Shown here: one piece after another, positions 1 through 8,301 of the stretch
How positions within the stretch are numbered: the first letter of the stretch is position 1
Layout of the letters: the number at the start of each line of letters is the position of its first letter
Assembly: GCA_017621975.1 (NCBI GenBank)
Contig: JAGARW010000048.1
Location: forward strand, 1-51,053
From: Lachnospiraceae bacterium
GTDB lineage: Bacteria > Bacillota > Clostridia > Lachnospirales > Lachnospiraceae
Reading direction: 5' to 3'
DNA: 51,053 nucleotides
Made by a program: the position numbers and the translations under genes
The notes under the pieces: model-generated
Databases searched by the model: none
What the model saw: the letters and a program-made list of their open reading frames with translations, nothing else
Told to the model about the DNA's origin: nothing

Positions 1-293
1 AAATTGCCCGCGCGCTTGCAACGGAGCCTGAACTTTTGCTGCTCGACGAGCCTGCAGCGGGTATGAATCCACAGGAGACCGACGAATTGACGGCATTTAT
101 CGGAAAGATCAAAAAAGATTTTCATCTGACGGTATTTATGATCGAGCATCATATGGATCTCGTAATGGAGATCTCCGATCGTATTTATGTATTAGATTTC
201 GGGAAATTGATCGCGGAAGGAACGCCGGAGGAAATTCAGAACAATCAGCGTGTTATCGACGCATATTTGGGGGTGCAGAAGGATGAGTCATGA
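1..293 (+). CDS. livG: Branched-chain amino acid ABC transporter ATPase LivG, C-terminal part
   Basis: The gene enters the window from the left, in frame from base 3, and only about 96 C-terminal residues remain. They hold the Walker B and D-loop region (LLLLDEPAAGMNP) and the switch-histidine region (MIEHHMD), followed by the DFGKLIAEGTPEEI segment usual in LivG proteins. LivG and LivF are the paired cytoplasmic ATPases of high-affinity branched-chain amino acid importers. The stop codon overlaps the start of livF by 11 bases, which points to translational coupling. The assignment to LivG rather than another ABC ATPase rests on the AAGMNP motif and the LivF neighbour. The Walker A part lies outside the window. 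Confidence 0.9.
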   Translation, partial: IARALATEPELLLLDEPAAGMNPQETDELTAFIGKIKKDFHLTVFMIEHHMDLVMEISDRIYVLDFGKLIAEGTPEEIQNNQRVIDAYLGVQKDES

Positions 294-1005
294 AAATATT
301 TTGGAAATTTCAAATCTGTCTGTATCTTATGGCGGTATTAAGGCAGTCAAGGATATTAGCTTTGTCGTTCCGAAAGGGAAGGTCGTAACGCTGATCGGAG
401 CAAACGGCGCGGGTAAAAGCTCGACGCTGCGTTCTATCGTAGGATTGGAAAAGCCTGCTCAGGGCAGCATCCTCTTTAACGGTGAGGAGCTTTCCGGGCT
501 TTCTACGGACGCGATCGTAGAAAAAGGGATCACGCTTGTGCCGGAAGGAAGACGCGTCTTCCCGAATCTTACCGTACTCGAAAATCTGAAGATCGGCGCT
601 TATATGCGCAAGGACGATTTGTCGGCGGACATCGAGTGGGTATGCGGTCTGTTCCCGCGCCTTCGGGAACGCTCATGGCAGAAGGCCGGTACGCTGTCCG
701 GCGGCGAGCAGCAGATGCTGGCGATCGGACGCGCGCTGATGAGCAAGCCGTCCGTTATTATGATGGATGAGCCGTCGCTTGGTCTTGCGCCGATCATTGT
801 ACAGGGCGTATTTGATATTATCAAAGAGATCAATAAGCAGGGTGTGACGATCCTGCTTGTCGAGCAGAACGCCAATATGGCGCTGAAGGCGGCCGACCGC
901 GCTTACGTTATGGAGACGGGACGCATCACAATGAGCGGGACCGGAGAGGAACTGCTTGAAAACGACGAGATCAAGGCGGCGTACCTTGGAAAGTCAAAAA
1001 AATAA
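283..1005 (+). CDS. livF: Branched-chain amino acid ABC transporter ATPase LivF
   Basis: A 240-residue ABC ATPase, full length for LivF. Walker A is GANGAGKS (residues about 39-46), the signature LSGGEQQ lies near 138-144, and Walker B VIMMDEPS near 158-165. The LVPEGRRVFPNLTVLENL stretch is characteristic of LivF. The ATG at 283 is preferred over an in-frame upstream start at 250 because it gives the normal N-terminus (MSHENILEI) and sits in the livG end with an AAGG site just upstream. It powers uptake of Leu, Ile, Val or related amino acids together with LivG and membrane subunits that must lie to the left. A rho-independent terminator follows, so it is the last gene of its operon. Confidence 0.93.
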   Translation: MSHENILEISNLSVSYGGIKAVKDISFVVPKGKVVTLIGANGAGKSSTLRSIVGLEKPAQGSILFNGEELSGLSTDAIVEKGITLVPEGRRVFPNLTVLENLKIGAYMRKDDLSADIEWVCGLFPRLRERSWQKAGTLSGGEQQMLAIGRALMSKPSVIMMDEPSLGLAPIIVQGVFDIIKEINKQGVTILLVEQNANMALKAADRAYVMETGRITMSGTGEELLENDEIKAAYLGKSKK

Positions 1006-1020
1006 ATCCGATTCTTTTCC

Positions 1021-1051
1021 AAAGACCCGTGGACAGCCCGCGGGTCTTTTT
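1021..1051 (+). terminator. Rho-independent terminator of the liv operon
   Basis: Arms AAAGACCCG (1021-1029) and CGGGTCTTT (1041-1049) form a 9-bp stem with an 11-base loop, followed by T residues. It begins 15 bases after the livF stop. Confidence 0.88.
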
Positions 1052-1070
1052 GTATGATAGAAGTTAGGCG

Positions 1071-1339
1071 CCAAAAGCCCTTGCTTTTACAATACTTTGT
1101 TAAACTGCACAAAAATTTCATTTTCTGTTCCGAAGCTTCGGATATAAGTCTTTCTAAGCGTTCCGAGCATTCTTTCAAAAAAGCTGACGCAGCCGGCGAA
1201 GATTCGCCTTTTTCGGACATTGTGTCCGAAAATTGCTGCGTATTGACGGAACGTTAAGAAAGGCTAATATCCTGCGCAGTCACAGAAAATGAAATAGTTT
1301 GTGCAGTTTGACAAGATACGTTTGAAACAAGCGCTTTGA
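1071..1339. repeat. Large bulged palindrome (nested inverted repeats) filling the livF to UPF0126 gap
   Basis: Most of this 387-base gap is one nested inverted repeat. The main outer arms are 1099-1128 and 1282-1312, about 30 bp with one mismatch and a small bulge. Weaker pairing extends outward to about 1071 and 1339. Inside are side palindromes CCGAAGCTTCGG (1130-1141) and CTGCGCAG (1272-1279), then a second stem 1142-1165 with 1247-1270 (20 of 24 positions match, two more are wobbles), then a 7-bp stem (1187-1193 with 1235-1241). At the tip are two hairpins: GGCGAA/TTCGCC (1195-1208) and TTCGGACA/TGTCCGAA (1212-1230). No convincing protein is encoded. It could be a MITE-like element or a long structured RNA; I recognise no named family. 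A TTGACA at 1336-1341 is the only promoter-like box found for the next gene. Confidence 0.85.
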
Positions 1340-1392
1340 CATCCGAAGCATGATAGAAAAGAAATGAAATAACGGAAAAGAGCTGTAATAAA

Positions 1393-2049
1393 ATGGACAC
1401 GACACTTATTTATGGAATTGAAATCATCGGAACGATTGCGTTCGCATGGTCGGGAGCGATGGTAGGAATCCGGAAAAATCTGGATATTTTCGGAGTTATC
1501 GTGCTTGGCATGGTGACGGCTGTGGGCGGCGGCGTTGTGCGCGATCTGCTGCTGGGGCTGACGCCGCCGAATGTGTTCCTGAATCCAAGCTATGCCGTCG
1601 TGGCGTTTTTAACGGGACTGCTTCTGTTTTTGACCGTGTACTGGAAACAGAAAACGCTCGAAAGCCTGACCGCGGTACGGTATGAGAGAGTAGTCAATTT
1701 CTGCGATGCGCTCGGACTCGGTATTTTTGCTGTGGTCGGCGTCTATGCGGGATACGCGCAGGGGCATACGAATCGGTTTTTCCTTGTTTTTCTCGGTATC
1801 ATTACCGGGATCGGCGGCGGTATGATGCGTGATATCATGGCGGGTGAGATGCCGTTTGTTTTGTATAAGCGGGTCTATGCGGTCGCCGCGATTGCAGGAA
1901 GTTTTATTGCCGTCCTGCTGATGCCCTATCATCTTTATCTGGCGTCAGCGGCTGGCACGCTTGCAACGATACTGATACGCCTGCTCGCGACGCATTATTG
2001 CTGGGATCTGCCGAGAGCGATCCGTGAGCCGCAGGAAGAGGGAAGGTGA
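1393..2049 (+). CDS. TRIC-like / UPF0126 family membrane protein (YadS/YicG type)
   Basis: A 218-residue protein, the usual length for the UPF0126 family, now related to trimeric intracellular cation channels. About seven hydrophobic segments are visible. The protein is an internal duplication: each half carries a glycine-rich GGGxxRD motif, GGGVVRDLLLG near residue 47 and GGGMMRDIMAG near residue 140, as expected for the family. Bacterial members have been reported as potassium-permeable channels, and some Gram-negative members have been linked to glycine uptake; the substrate here is unknown. Only 6 bases separate it from the Mrr-like gene, so the two are probably co-transcribed. The ribosome-binding site is weak (GGAAAAG, about 14 bases before the ATG). 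Confidence 0.88.
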   Translation: MDTTLIYGIEIIGTIAFAWSGAMVGIRKNLDIFGVIVLGMVTAVGGGVVRDLLLGLTPPNVFLNPSYAVVAFLTGLLLFLTVYWKQKTLESLTAVRYERVVNFCDALGLGIFAVVGVYAGYAQGHTNRFFLVFLGIITGIGGGMMRDIMAGEMPFVLYKRVYAVAAIAGSFIAVLLMPYHLYLASAAGTLATILIRLLATHYCWDLPRAIREPQEEGR

Positions 2050-2055
2050 GCGAAC

Positions 2056-2514
2056 GTGGAAAAGCTAATCATCGGGATTGCGGCGGCATGTATTTTATTC
2101 GGATTGTTTTTTCTGATCTTTCACAGAAAGAGGAAGCCTCTCCCTATGGACGAAATGGAAGGGCACGATTTCGAGCGGTTCTGCGCGGAGCTTTTGCGCG
2201 GCAGAGGTTTCCTTGAGGTCGAGGTGACAAAGGGAAGCGGCGACTACGGAGTCGATATTCTGGCGGAAAAGGACGGCGTGACGTATGCGATCCAGTGCAA
2301 ACGATATACGGAGCCGGTCGGCGTGAAAGCGGTGCAGGAGGCGTATGCCGGAAGAGACTATTATGACCGGATGGTAGGAGCCGTCCTGACGAACCAGTAT
2401 TTTACCGCGCCTGCGGTGGAAGCGGCGAAAAAGCTGAAAATACTGCTCTGGGACCGCGGCTATCTGGAAGAAATGATGTCGGAAGAAACCGCCGCTTGCT
2501 ATCGGCGGGATTGA
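2056..2514 (+). CDS. Membrane-anchored Mrr-like restriction endonuclease-fold protein
   Basis: A 152-residue protein starting at GTG after an AAGGTGAG site. Residues about 4-22 form one hydrophobic helix followed by the basic stretch HRKRK, so the rest is likely cytoplasmic. Residues about 30-135 match the Mrr_cat PD-(D/E)xK fold: MEGHDFERFCAELL, then GDYGVDILAE with the catalytic Asp, then AIQCKRY with the Gln-x-Lys pair. Mrr-type enzymes cut modified DNA, but small one-helix versions are common in Firmicutes and their role is not established. There is no DNA-recognition winged helix and no adjacent methylase, so classical restriction is unlikely. It lies between a UPF0126 gene and a FabT-like gene. 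Confidence 0.82.
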   Translation: MEKLIIGIAAACILFGLFFLIFHRKRKPLPMDEMEGHDFERFCAELLRGRGFLEVEVTKGSGDYGVDILAEKDGVTYAIQCKRYTEPVGVKAVQEAYAGRDYYDRMVGAVLTNQYFTAPAVEAAKKLKILLWDRGYLEEMMSEETAACYRRD

Positions 2515-2521
2515 TGTGATA

Positions 2522-2540
2522 TACTTTGAATATCAAAGTA
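2522..2540. promoter_or_regulatory. Perfect FabT-type palindromic operator
   Basis: TACTTTGA-ATA-TCAAAGTA is a perfect 8-bp inverted repeat with a 3-base centre, just upstream of the FabT-like start. It closely resembles the published streptococcal FabT box (TTTGATTATCAAA core). Autoregulation by the downstream protein is inferred. Confidence 0.75.
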
Positions 2541-2560
2541 AAAGGAGTACGGACAAAAGC

Positions 2561-3001
2561 GTGGACATCAATACTGCCTTGAACGAGGTATTCGTTAAAG
2601 TATTTAAGAATATTATGGCGATCGAAGAGCGCGCGATCCGCTCGGACGAGTATCTGAACGCGACTGCGAACGATATGCATGTCATGGAAGCGATCGGCAA
2701 CGGACAGCCCAAAAATATGACTTCCGTTGCAAAAGCGCTTTCCGTAACGACGGGTACGCTGACGATTTCCGTCAACAGCCTTGTCAAAAAAGGCTTTGTG
2801 GAGCGCGTCCGCAGCGAAGAGGACCGGCGCGTCGTCCTGATCTCCCTGACGGAAAAGGGCAGACGGCTTTATGCAAAGCACCAGAAGTTTCACAAGGAAA
2901 TGGTGGAAAGCATCGTCATGCGCCTGAACGATGAAGAAAAAGTTTTACTGGAAAAAGTATTGTCCAATCTGAATCAGTATTTTAAGGAGATGCAGAAGTA
3001 A
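2561..3001 (+). CDS. fabT: MarR-family regulator, FabT-like (fatty-acid synthesis repressor)
   Basis: A 146-residue winged-helix protein, the length of streptococcal FabT. Recognisable parts are the N-terminal IMAIEERAIRSDEY segment, the winged-helix region (MTSVAKALSVTTGTLTISVN) and the MarR wing ERVRSEEDRRVVLISLT, all close to FabT. In streptococci FabT binds acyl-ACP and represses fab genes to set membrane lipid composition. The GTG at 2561 was chosen because it gives the FabT-length protein and follows AAAGGAG (2541-2547), though the spacing is long at 13 bases; a GTG at 2516 would run through the operator. No fab genes follow: the next gene is convergent and starts its 3' end 15 bases away. 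The symbol is by resemblance; another fatty-acid-responsive MarR protein is possible. Confidence 0.8.
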   Translation: MDINTALNEVFVKVFKNIMAIEERAIRSDEYLNATANDMHVMEAIGNGQPKNMTSVAKALSVTTGTLTISVNSLVKKGFVERVRSEEDRRVVLISLTEKGRRLYAKHQKFHKEMVESIVMRLNDEEKVLLEKVLSNLNQYFKEMQK

Positions 3002-3016
3002 TTTTTTACGCCGCCT

Positions 3017-4819
3017 TCATTCCATCCTTTCCCACAGCATTTCAAACGGGCAGGGACCGGTTTCCAGAACCGTCTGATGAAATCGGACGTCGCTGTAAGC
3101 ATCCTGCCATTTCTCCTTTGCGGTCTCTTTTAACAATTCAAATTCCAGACAGCCGACATAATATTTCGGATAGTTGGCAGGCTCCTGAACGATATAATCG
3201 TAAATATCGCGGCAGACGCTTTCGTCGTCGATGCCGAAAGTGCGGAGCGTCTTGCATACGGCTTCAAAATCCGCGCCTTCATAATGAATTTCAAGGTCGA
3301 GCAGCGAATAAAGGCAGAGCTGTATGCCGCGGTTCAGACGGAGAGCGTCGAGGGCAAGCAGCTCGTTTTCTTCCGCGCCGTTTTCCAAAAGAAGCTCCTT
3401 CGCATAATCGTAGGAAAGAAATTCCACATAGAGCGCCCAGCCTTCGCTGTAGCCGCCGTAATGCAGGAGCGCATACGCAGGATTCGCGTGAGAGCGCCGC
3501 TTGTAAAGCTGATCGTAAACGGTCTGGTAAAGATGTCCGGGGTAGCCTTCATGCGCAAGCGTCGTATAAAGCTCGACTCCCGACGGATTTTCTTTTTGAT
3601 TGACGTAGATAGAATTTTCGCTGTTGTCGTCGATCGGCGGCGTCAGATAAAAGGCGGGAGCGCAGTAATCCTCCAGACTTTTCGAAACCTCTTTTACCGT
3701 GCAGGCGGGAACGGAGTCTGGTTCCGGCATCGGAGGGAATGCATCCTGCATTCTTTTTTGCAGATCGTCGAGCATTTCGGGCGCGGACAATTCCGGGAAA
3801 TGGCTGCTTTTGAATAAGGCGGGAAGATCGGGATATTTTTGCACCAGTAATGCAAGCGCCTGCGTTTCTTCTTTCATACGTTTCAAAAGGAGCTGTTTGA
3901 CTTCCGTAAGCGGACGGCTGCATCCGGTCGTCTGCGCAAAGAGCTGCGCATAATATTCTTTGCCGTCGGGGAAGTGCGAAAGCCCCTGTTCGTTTTTCCC
4001 GCTTCCTTTTAACAACAGGATGGAATCGCCGAGCGATTCATAGGCGGGCTGAACGCATGTAAGCAGGAGAGAACGATTTTTCTCCCGATAGGAGGCGGCT
4101 TCTTCTTCCGTCAGAAGACCGGCGTCTGTCAGCGCCTGCAGCCGCTGCGCGAAGGTCGTACATAAAAAATGGCTGTCGTCTGTCAGCGTTTCGGCGGAGA
4201 GGATCTCGTAGCACTGCGTGGTAACCTGATCTGCGGCAGAATCCGACATGAACAGCCCTGCGTCCGCCTTTTCTTTTTCATAGACGGCAATCCCGTCCAG
4301 ATAAGCGGGAAGCTGCGAAAGCAGGGCAAGATAATTGTCCACATCCTGCTTGTTTCGGAACGTATATTCCGCGAGCAGGATCGGCAGGGTGGACTGGACG
4401 CCGGAGCCGGGAGAGAGCGGTTCGGCGTAATAGGGAAACTCCGCTTCCCGCAGACGGTCCGCAAGCTGCGCGCGCAGAAGGAGCAGCAGGCTGCGCGATT
4501 CCCTCGCTAAAAGGGGAGCTTTGATGGAAGCCGCCGTACGAGCGCGGGCTTTAAGCTGCCGTATGCTTTCCTCCTGCGAATCATGGGAATAGGGAGTGAG
4601 CGCGACAGTGTCCTTGGGAATACCGTACGTTTCCGGAAAGGCGATCGTATAATGCATACTGAGCGTATCGGAGGACATTTCCTCACGGAAGAGCTCTGCG
4701 GAAAAGCGGTGAAAGCGAAGCGTCTGCAATCCGGCGGAAGCGGTAAGGAGCATAGCGAGGGCAAGCAGGATGGATAAGACGGTGCGGAGAACAGTCCGCT
4801 TTTTGAAAAAATGGTTCAT
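3017..4819 (-). CDS. DUF885 family exported protein, putative metallopeptidase-like
   Basis: A 600-residue protein. Residues about 11-30 form a hydrophobic segment after a basic head (MNHFFKKRTVLR), suiting a signal anchor or a signal peptide; no lipobox cysteine is seen. The C-terminal two thirds match DUF885, including the diagnostic LAHEGYPGHLYQ motif (HExxPGH, a zinc-protease-like pattern), GGYSEGWALYVE and the NRGIQLCLYSLLDLEIH helix. The family is generally described as uncharacterised, with a peptidase-like fold suspected, so a role in peptide or cell-wall turnover outside the cell is only inference. It is convergent with the FabT-like gene, leaving 15 bases between them. No strong Shine-Dalgarno site is visible before the start. 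Confidence 0.85.
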   Translation of the reverse strand: MNHFFKKRTVLRTVLSILLALAMLLTASAGLQTLRFHRFSAELFREEMSSDTLSMHYTIAFPETYGIPKDTVALTPYSHDSQEESIRQLKARARTAASIKAPLLARESRSLLLLLRAQLADRLREAEFPYYAEPLSPGSGVQSTLPILLAEYTFRNKQDVDNYLALLSQLPAYLDGIAVYEKEKADAGLFMSDSAADQVTTQCYEILSAETLTDDSHFLCTTFAQRLQALTDAGLLTEEEAASYREKNRSLLLTCVQPAYESLGDSILLLKGSGKNEQGLSHFPDGKEYYAQLFAQTTGCSRPLTEVKQLLLKRMKEETQALALLVQKYPDLPALFKSSHFPELSAPEMLDDLQKRMQDAFPPMPEPDSVPACTVKEVSKSLEDYCAPAFYLTPPIDDNSENSIYVNQKENPSGVELYTTLAHEGYPGHLYQTVYDQLYKRRSHANPAYALLHYGGYSEGWALYVEFLSYDYAKELLLENGAEENELLALDALRLNRGIQLCLYSLLDLEIHYEGADFEAVCKTLRTFGIDDESVCRDIYDYIVQEPANYPKYYVGCLEFELLKETAKEKWQDAYSDVRFHQTVLETGPCPFEMLWERME

Positions 4820-4942
4820 GGAGAGACACTTTCATATTCTTTTGGAAAATATATGAAGCAGGGAAGAAAAGTAGCACGTTAATGGAAAAACGGATGGTAC
4901 AGTTAGAGAAATACGATAGAATTTGTCTGAAACATATGTTAA

Positions 4943-4948
4943 TATAAT
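4943..4948 (+). promoter_or_regulatory. Probable -10 box for the chemoreceptor-kinase operon
   Basis: TATAAT lies 60 bases before the chemoreceptor start, in an AT-rich stretch. No good -35 box is seen at 16-18 bases; TTTGTC at 4922-4927 is 15 bases away. Confidence 0.4.
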
Positions 4949-5007
4949 ATGTAGATTAGGTTTGTATGAACGGATATTGGCATGAACAGAGAAGAAAGGG
5001 GCATCGT

Positions 5008-6744
5008 ATGAAAAAAATCGGATATAAATTCGGCGGAGTTATTATCCTGCTGATCGCTATATCCTTTAGCGCGCTTGCGCTTTTGAGCAATAATGTAAGA
5101 ATGATTTCCGATAAAAGCCGCGCTATCATGGCTCAGGAAGTGAAGGATATTAGTACGGTCAACGAGATCTATGCCTGCTATTTGGAGATCTATAACAGTT
5201 TATACAGCCATGTGAATACAAAGCTTGTGAAACTCATGGATCAATATGAGGCAGACATTGCAGAAAAAACGGAACGCATGAACACACTCATGCAGGACTA
5301 TCAAACAAGAATCGATTCAGAAGAGGCGCAGAAGGCGTACGAGGTTTTAGAAGATAAACTAACGGCTTTTCATGCGGCGGTGGATACAACGCTTGCGGCA
5401 AGCAGGGCGGGAGATAAGGAAGGCGCCAATGTTACGATGACAAATTCGCTTGCGGCAGTCGATAATCTGGTGAATTTCAATTTACAGAAGCTTTTGGAAT
5501 ATTCTCAGGCAAAGCTTGACAGCGGACAGGCGGATCTGGAAAAAACTGTGGATACGACAAACGCGGCGGTACTCGTGATAGCGGGCATGCTGCTGGTCGT
5601 ATCGGTCGTTGTGCTGCTTATCGCAATGCGGACGATCATTGTGCCGATCAAGAGAATTTCCAAGGCGATGAAGGAGATCACCGATGATATTAACCAGAAC
5701 AGAGGCGATCTGGGCAAGCGTGTGCCGGTGCTGACGAAGGATGAGATCGCAGGACTGGCGAACGGCGTCAACCGGTTTATGGAAATGCTTCAAAATATGA
5801 TAGACGGCGTTATGGACTGCAGCAGAGAAATATATACGCAGCAGCAAAGCGTCAATGAGACCGTCAGACGGGCGGGAGACAGCGCGATCGATACGTCGAG
5901 CATTATGGAGGAACTGGCGGCAGGCATGGAGGCGGTCGCTTCCTCTGTCGCCAATGTGAATGAGAGTACGCAGCATGCGCAGGAAGCGGTCGGCGAGGTG
6001 ACGAAGCGGACAGAACGGGGCGCGGAATTCGCAAAAGAGATTAAGGAGCGCGCCAAGGAATTGCAGCGGCGGGCAAAGGAAAGCCTGAGCACAGTAGACG
6101 GCAGGATGGAAAATTTTGACGTAACGCTGCAGAAGTCTATTGACGGCAGCAGGCAGATTGAAAAGATCAATGGGCTTACAGCGCAGATTCTTAGCATTTC
6201 ACAGCAGACAAACCTGCTCGCCCTGAACGCTTCTATCGAAGCGGCAAGAGCGGGCGAGAGCGGCAGGGGCTTTGCGGTCGTTGCGGAAGAAATACGGGTA
6301 CTGGCGGACAATTCAAGAGAGACTGCGAACAGTATCCAGCAGATTTCGGCGGATGTGATCAGCGCAGTAGATGAGCTGGCGGACGACGCGAAAGAGTTGC
6401 TTGCGTTTATGAAGGAGCAGATTCTGCCGGATTATGCGATGCTGGAAGAGACGGGAGACCAGTATGTGAAAGACTCGGATACGGTAGACGATATGATGGG
6501 CGAGATCACGGCGGTTGCGGAAGGCATGCGGAAGATTATGGAAAGCACCGCGTCGGCGATGACGGATATTGCGGAGACAGTCCATGAAAGCGCAGAAGGC
6601 ATTACGAATGTTGTGCAGAATACGACGGAACTGACGGAAGAGATGCAGAGCATCAACGGGGCGCTTGGTAAAGTTTCGAAGACGGTCGGAGAGCTGACAG
6701 AGCAGACTTCCTGCTTTCAGAGCAATGCGGAAGCGGGAACATGA
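5008..6744 (+). CDS. Methyl-accepting chemotaxis protein
   Basis: A 578-residue receptor. A first membrane helix (about residues 10-28) is followed by a mostly helical extracellular part to about 185, a second helix at about 186-207, a HAMP domain (about 208-262) and a signalling domain. The hairpin tip [19 protein letters not shown] (about 399-417) and [16 protein letters not shown] are textbook MCP sequence. The sensor region looks like a four-helix bundle, possibly contacting a binding protein. ATG 5008 follows AAAGGGG and precedes a basic, hydrophobic N-terminus; an upstream in-frame start at 4966 lacks a ribosome-binding site. The kinase gene starts 48 bases downstream, so it probably heads the sensing operon and may steer the cell toward the same sugar. 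No che genes are in the window. Confidence 0.92.
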   Translation: MKKIGYKFGGVIILLIAISFSALALLSNNVRMISDKSRAIMAQEVKDISTVNEIYACYLEIYNSLYSHVNTKLVKLMDQYEADIAEKTERMNTLMQDYQTRIDSEEAQKAYEVLEDKLTAFHAAVDTTLAASRAGDKEGANVTMTNSLAAVDNLVNFNLQKLLEYSQAKLDSGQADLEKTVDTTNAAVLVIAGMLLVVSVVVLLIAMRTIIVPIKRISKAMKEITDDINQNRGDLGKRVPVLTKDEIAGLANGVNRFMEMLQNMIDGVMDCSREIYTQQQSVNETVRRAGDSAIDTSSIMEELAAGMEAVASSVANVNESTQHAQEAVGEVTKRTERGAEFAKEIKERAKELQRRAKESLSTVDGRMENFDVTLQKSIDGSRQIEKINGLTAQILSISQQTNLLALNASIEAARAGESGRGFAVVAEEIRVLADNSRETANSIQQISADVISAVDELADDAKELLAFMKEQILPDYAMLEETGDQYVKDSDTVDDMMGEITAVAEGMRKIMESTASAMTDIAETVHESAEGITNVVQNTTELTEEMQSINGALGKVSKTVGELTEQTSCFQSNAEAGT

Positions 6745-6792
6745 CGGCGGCGGATTTATGATGCCGGAGAAAGATAAGCGGATCACAACAGT

Positions 6793-8301
6793 ATGAAAGA
6801 GAAACAACAGGAACAGAAAGTCAAATATTCTATTAAAATGAAAATGACACTGCTTGCCGTTATGGCGGCAGTGCCATTTTTAGCGGTTATTATTTATTTG
6901 ATGGTGGCGCTTCTTGAGTACAGAAACGTCTATAACAGTATTGTCAGTAATATGACGGTGGCGAACAGTTATAATCTGAACTTCAAAGAAGAGATGGATG
7001 AATCGCTTTATAAACTGGTTGTCGGTTATATTGCCTTTGACGATATTGGTCAGGACGAATCTTTAAAAGACCCGTATCTGATGATCGACGAGCTGCGCAG
7101 CGAGTTTGGAAAGCTGATGAAGATTACGACGGACGCGGAGAGCCGCGTCTGGCTGCAAAGTCTGCTCCGCAATATTGACACATTGGAAGACCGTGTGGAC
7201 GATATCAGGGAAAGTCTGGAAAACGGCGGTTCCTATGACGAGAATATCAAGATGCTCGAAAATAATATCTATATTATGACAGAGCTGGTACAGGATGATA
7301 TCCAGTATTATATTTATTATCAGACAAAGAGCATCGAGCACCTGACAAACCGTTTAAACGAGCAGGTAGGGGAATTTACCTTGTTCTGCGTCGGTCTTGT
7401 CGCATTTATGAGCGTCGTCGTATTGCTGGTAACAATCGCCATCGTAAGGAGCATTATTAAGCCGCTGCAGGAGCTGTACCGCGTAACGGGAGAGATCGCG
7501 GGCGGAAATCTGCAGGTAAGGTCAGAGGTAAAGAGCCACGACGAGATCAAAGAGCTTTCGGACAGCGTCAACGATATGGCGGAAAACATCGAGACGCTGG
7601 TAGAAAAAATCAAAGAGGATGAAGGAAAGATGCGCCGGGCGGATCTGCGGCTTTTGCAGGAACAGATCAATCCGCATTTCCTATACAATACGCTTGATAC
7701 GATCGTATGGCTGATCGAAGGAAACAGCCCGGAGAAGGCGGTTGGCATGGTCGTGTCGCTTTCCGAATTTTTCCGGCTTGTCCTGAGCCGAGGCAGGGAG
7801 TATATTACGATCGAGGAAGAGGAGCTTCATATCAGGAGCTACCTTGAGATACAGCAGGTAAGATACCATGATATTTTGGATTATACGATCAACATTGCGC
7901 CGGAGCTTTATGAATATAAGATATTAAAGCTGACATTACAGCCGCTTGTTGAAAATTCTCTCTATCACGGAATCAAATATAAGCGCGCCAGAGGAATGAT
8001 CACCGTTACGGGGAGTCTCTTAGGCGATAAAATATGTTTAGAGGTAGCGGATAACGGCGTCGGAATGGAAAAAGAGGAATTGGAATCGCTGCGCAGGGAA
8101 ATTCAGAAGCCGTGTCAGGAAACGGAGCAGGGCTTTGGACTGGCGAACGTAAACGAGAGGATACGGATGAATTTCGGAGCGGAATACGGTATGACGATCG
8201 ACTCCGAAAAAGGAAAAGGAACGAGAGTGAGAATCATCCTGCCCGCGCATCATTCTGACCGCGCAGGGGAGAGAAAGACGGAACAAAACGATGAAGTATA
8301 A
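6793..8301 (+). CDS. YesM/LytS-type sensor histidine kinase
   Basis: A 502-residue membrane kinase. Transmembrane helices lie at about 19-41 and 196-219, flanking an extracellular helical sensor of about 155 residues. HAMP follows (about 220-272). The phosphoacceptor motif is QINPHFLYNT with His295, typical of the YesM His_kinase family. The HATPase part has the N box (LVENS, about 385-389), the G1 box DNGVGM (about 420-425) and the G2 box GFGLANVNERI. Such kinases pair with YesN-type AraC response regulators, as found two genes downstream. The stop codon overlaps the binding-protein gene by 11 bases. The extracellular domain probably reads that binding protein in its sugar-bound state. Confidence 0.92.
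   Translation: MKEKQQEQKVKYSIKMKMTLLAVMAAVPFLAVIIYLMVALLEYRNVYNSIVSNMTVANSYNLNFKEEMDESLYKLVVGYIAFDDIGQDESLKDPYLMIDELRSEFGKLMKITTDAESRVWLQSLLRNIDTLEDRVDDIRESLENGGSYDENIKMLENNIYIMTELVQDDIQYYIYYQTKSIEHLTNRLNEQVGEFTLFCVGLVAFMSVVVLLVTIAIVRSIIKPLQELYRVTGEIAGGNLQVRSEVKSHDEIKELSDSVNDMAENIETLVEKIKEDEGKMRRADLRLLQEQINPHFLYNTLDTIVWLIEGNSPEKAVGMVVSLSEFFRLVLSRGREYITIEEEELHIRSYLEIQQVRYHDILDYTINIAPELYEYKILKLTLQPLVENSLYHGIKYKRARGMITVTGSLLGDKICLEVADNGVGMEKEELESLRREIQKPCQETEQGFGLANVNERIRMNFGAEYGMTIDSEKGKGTRVRIILPAHHSDRAGERKTEQNDEV

Noticed and set aside
1054-1257. 67-codon frame inside the large palindrome
   Set aside because: No ribosome-binding site, and its residues simply follow the inverted repeat arms; the structure explains the sequence better.
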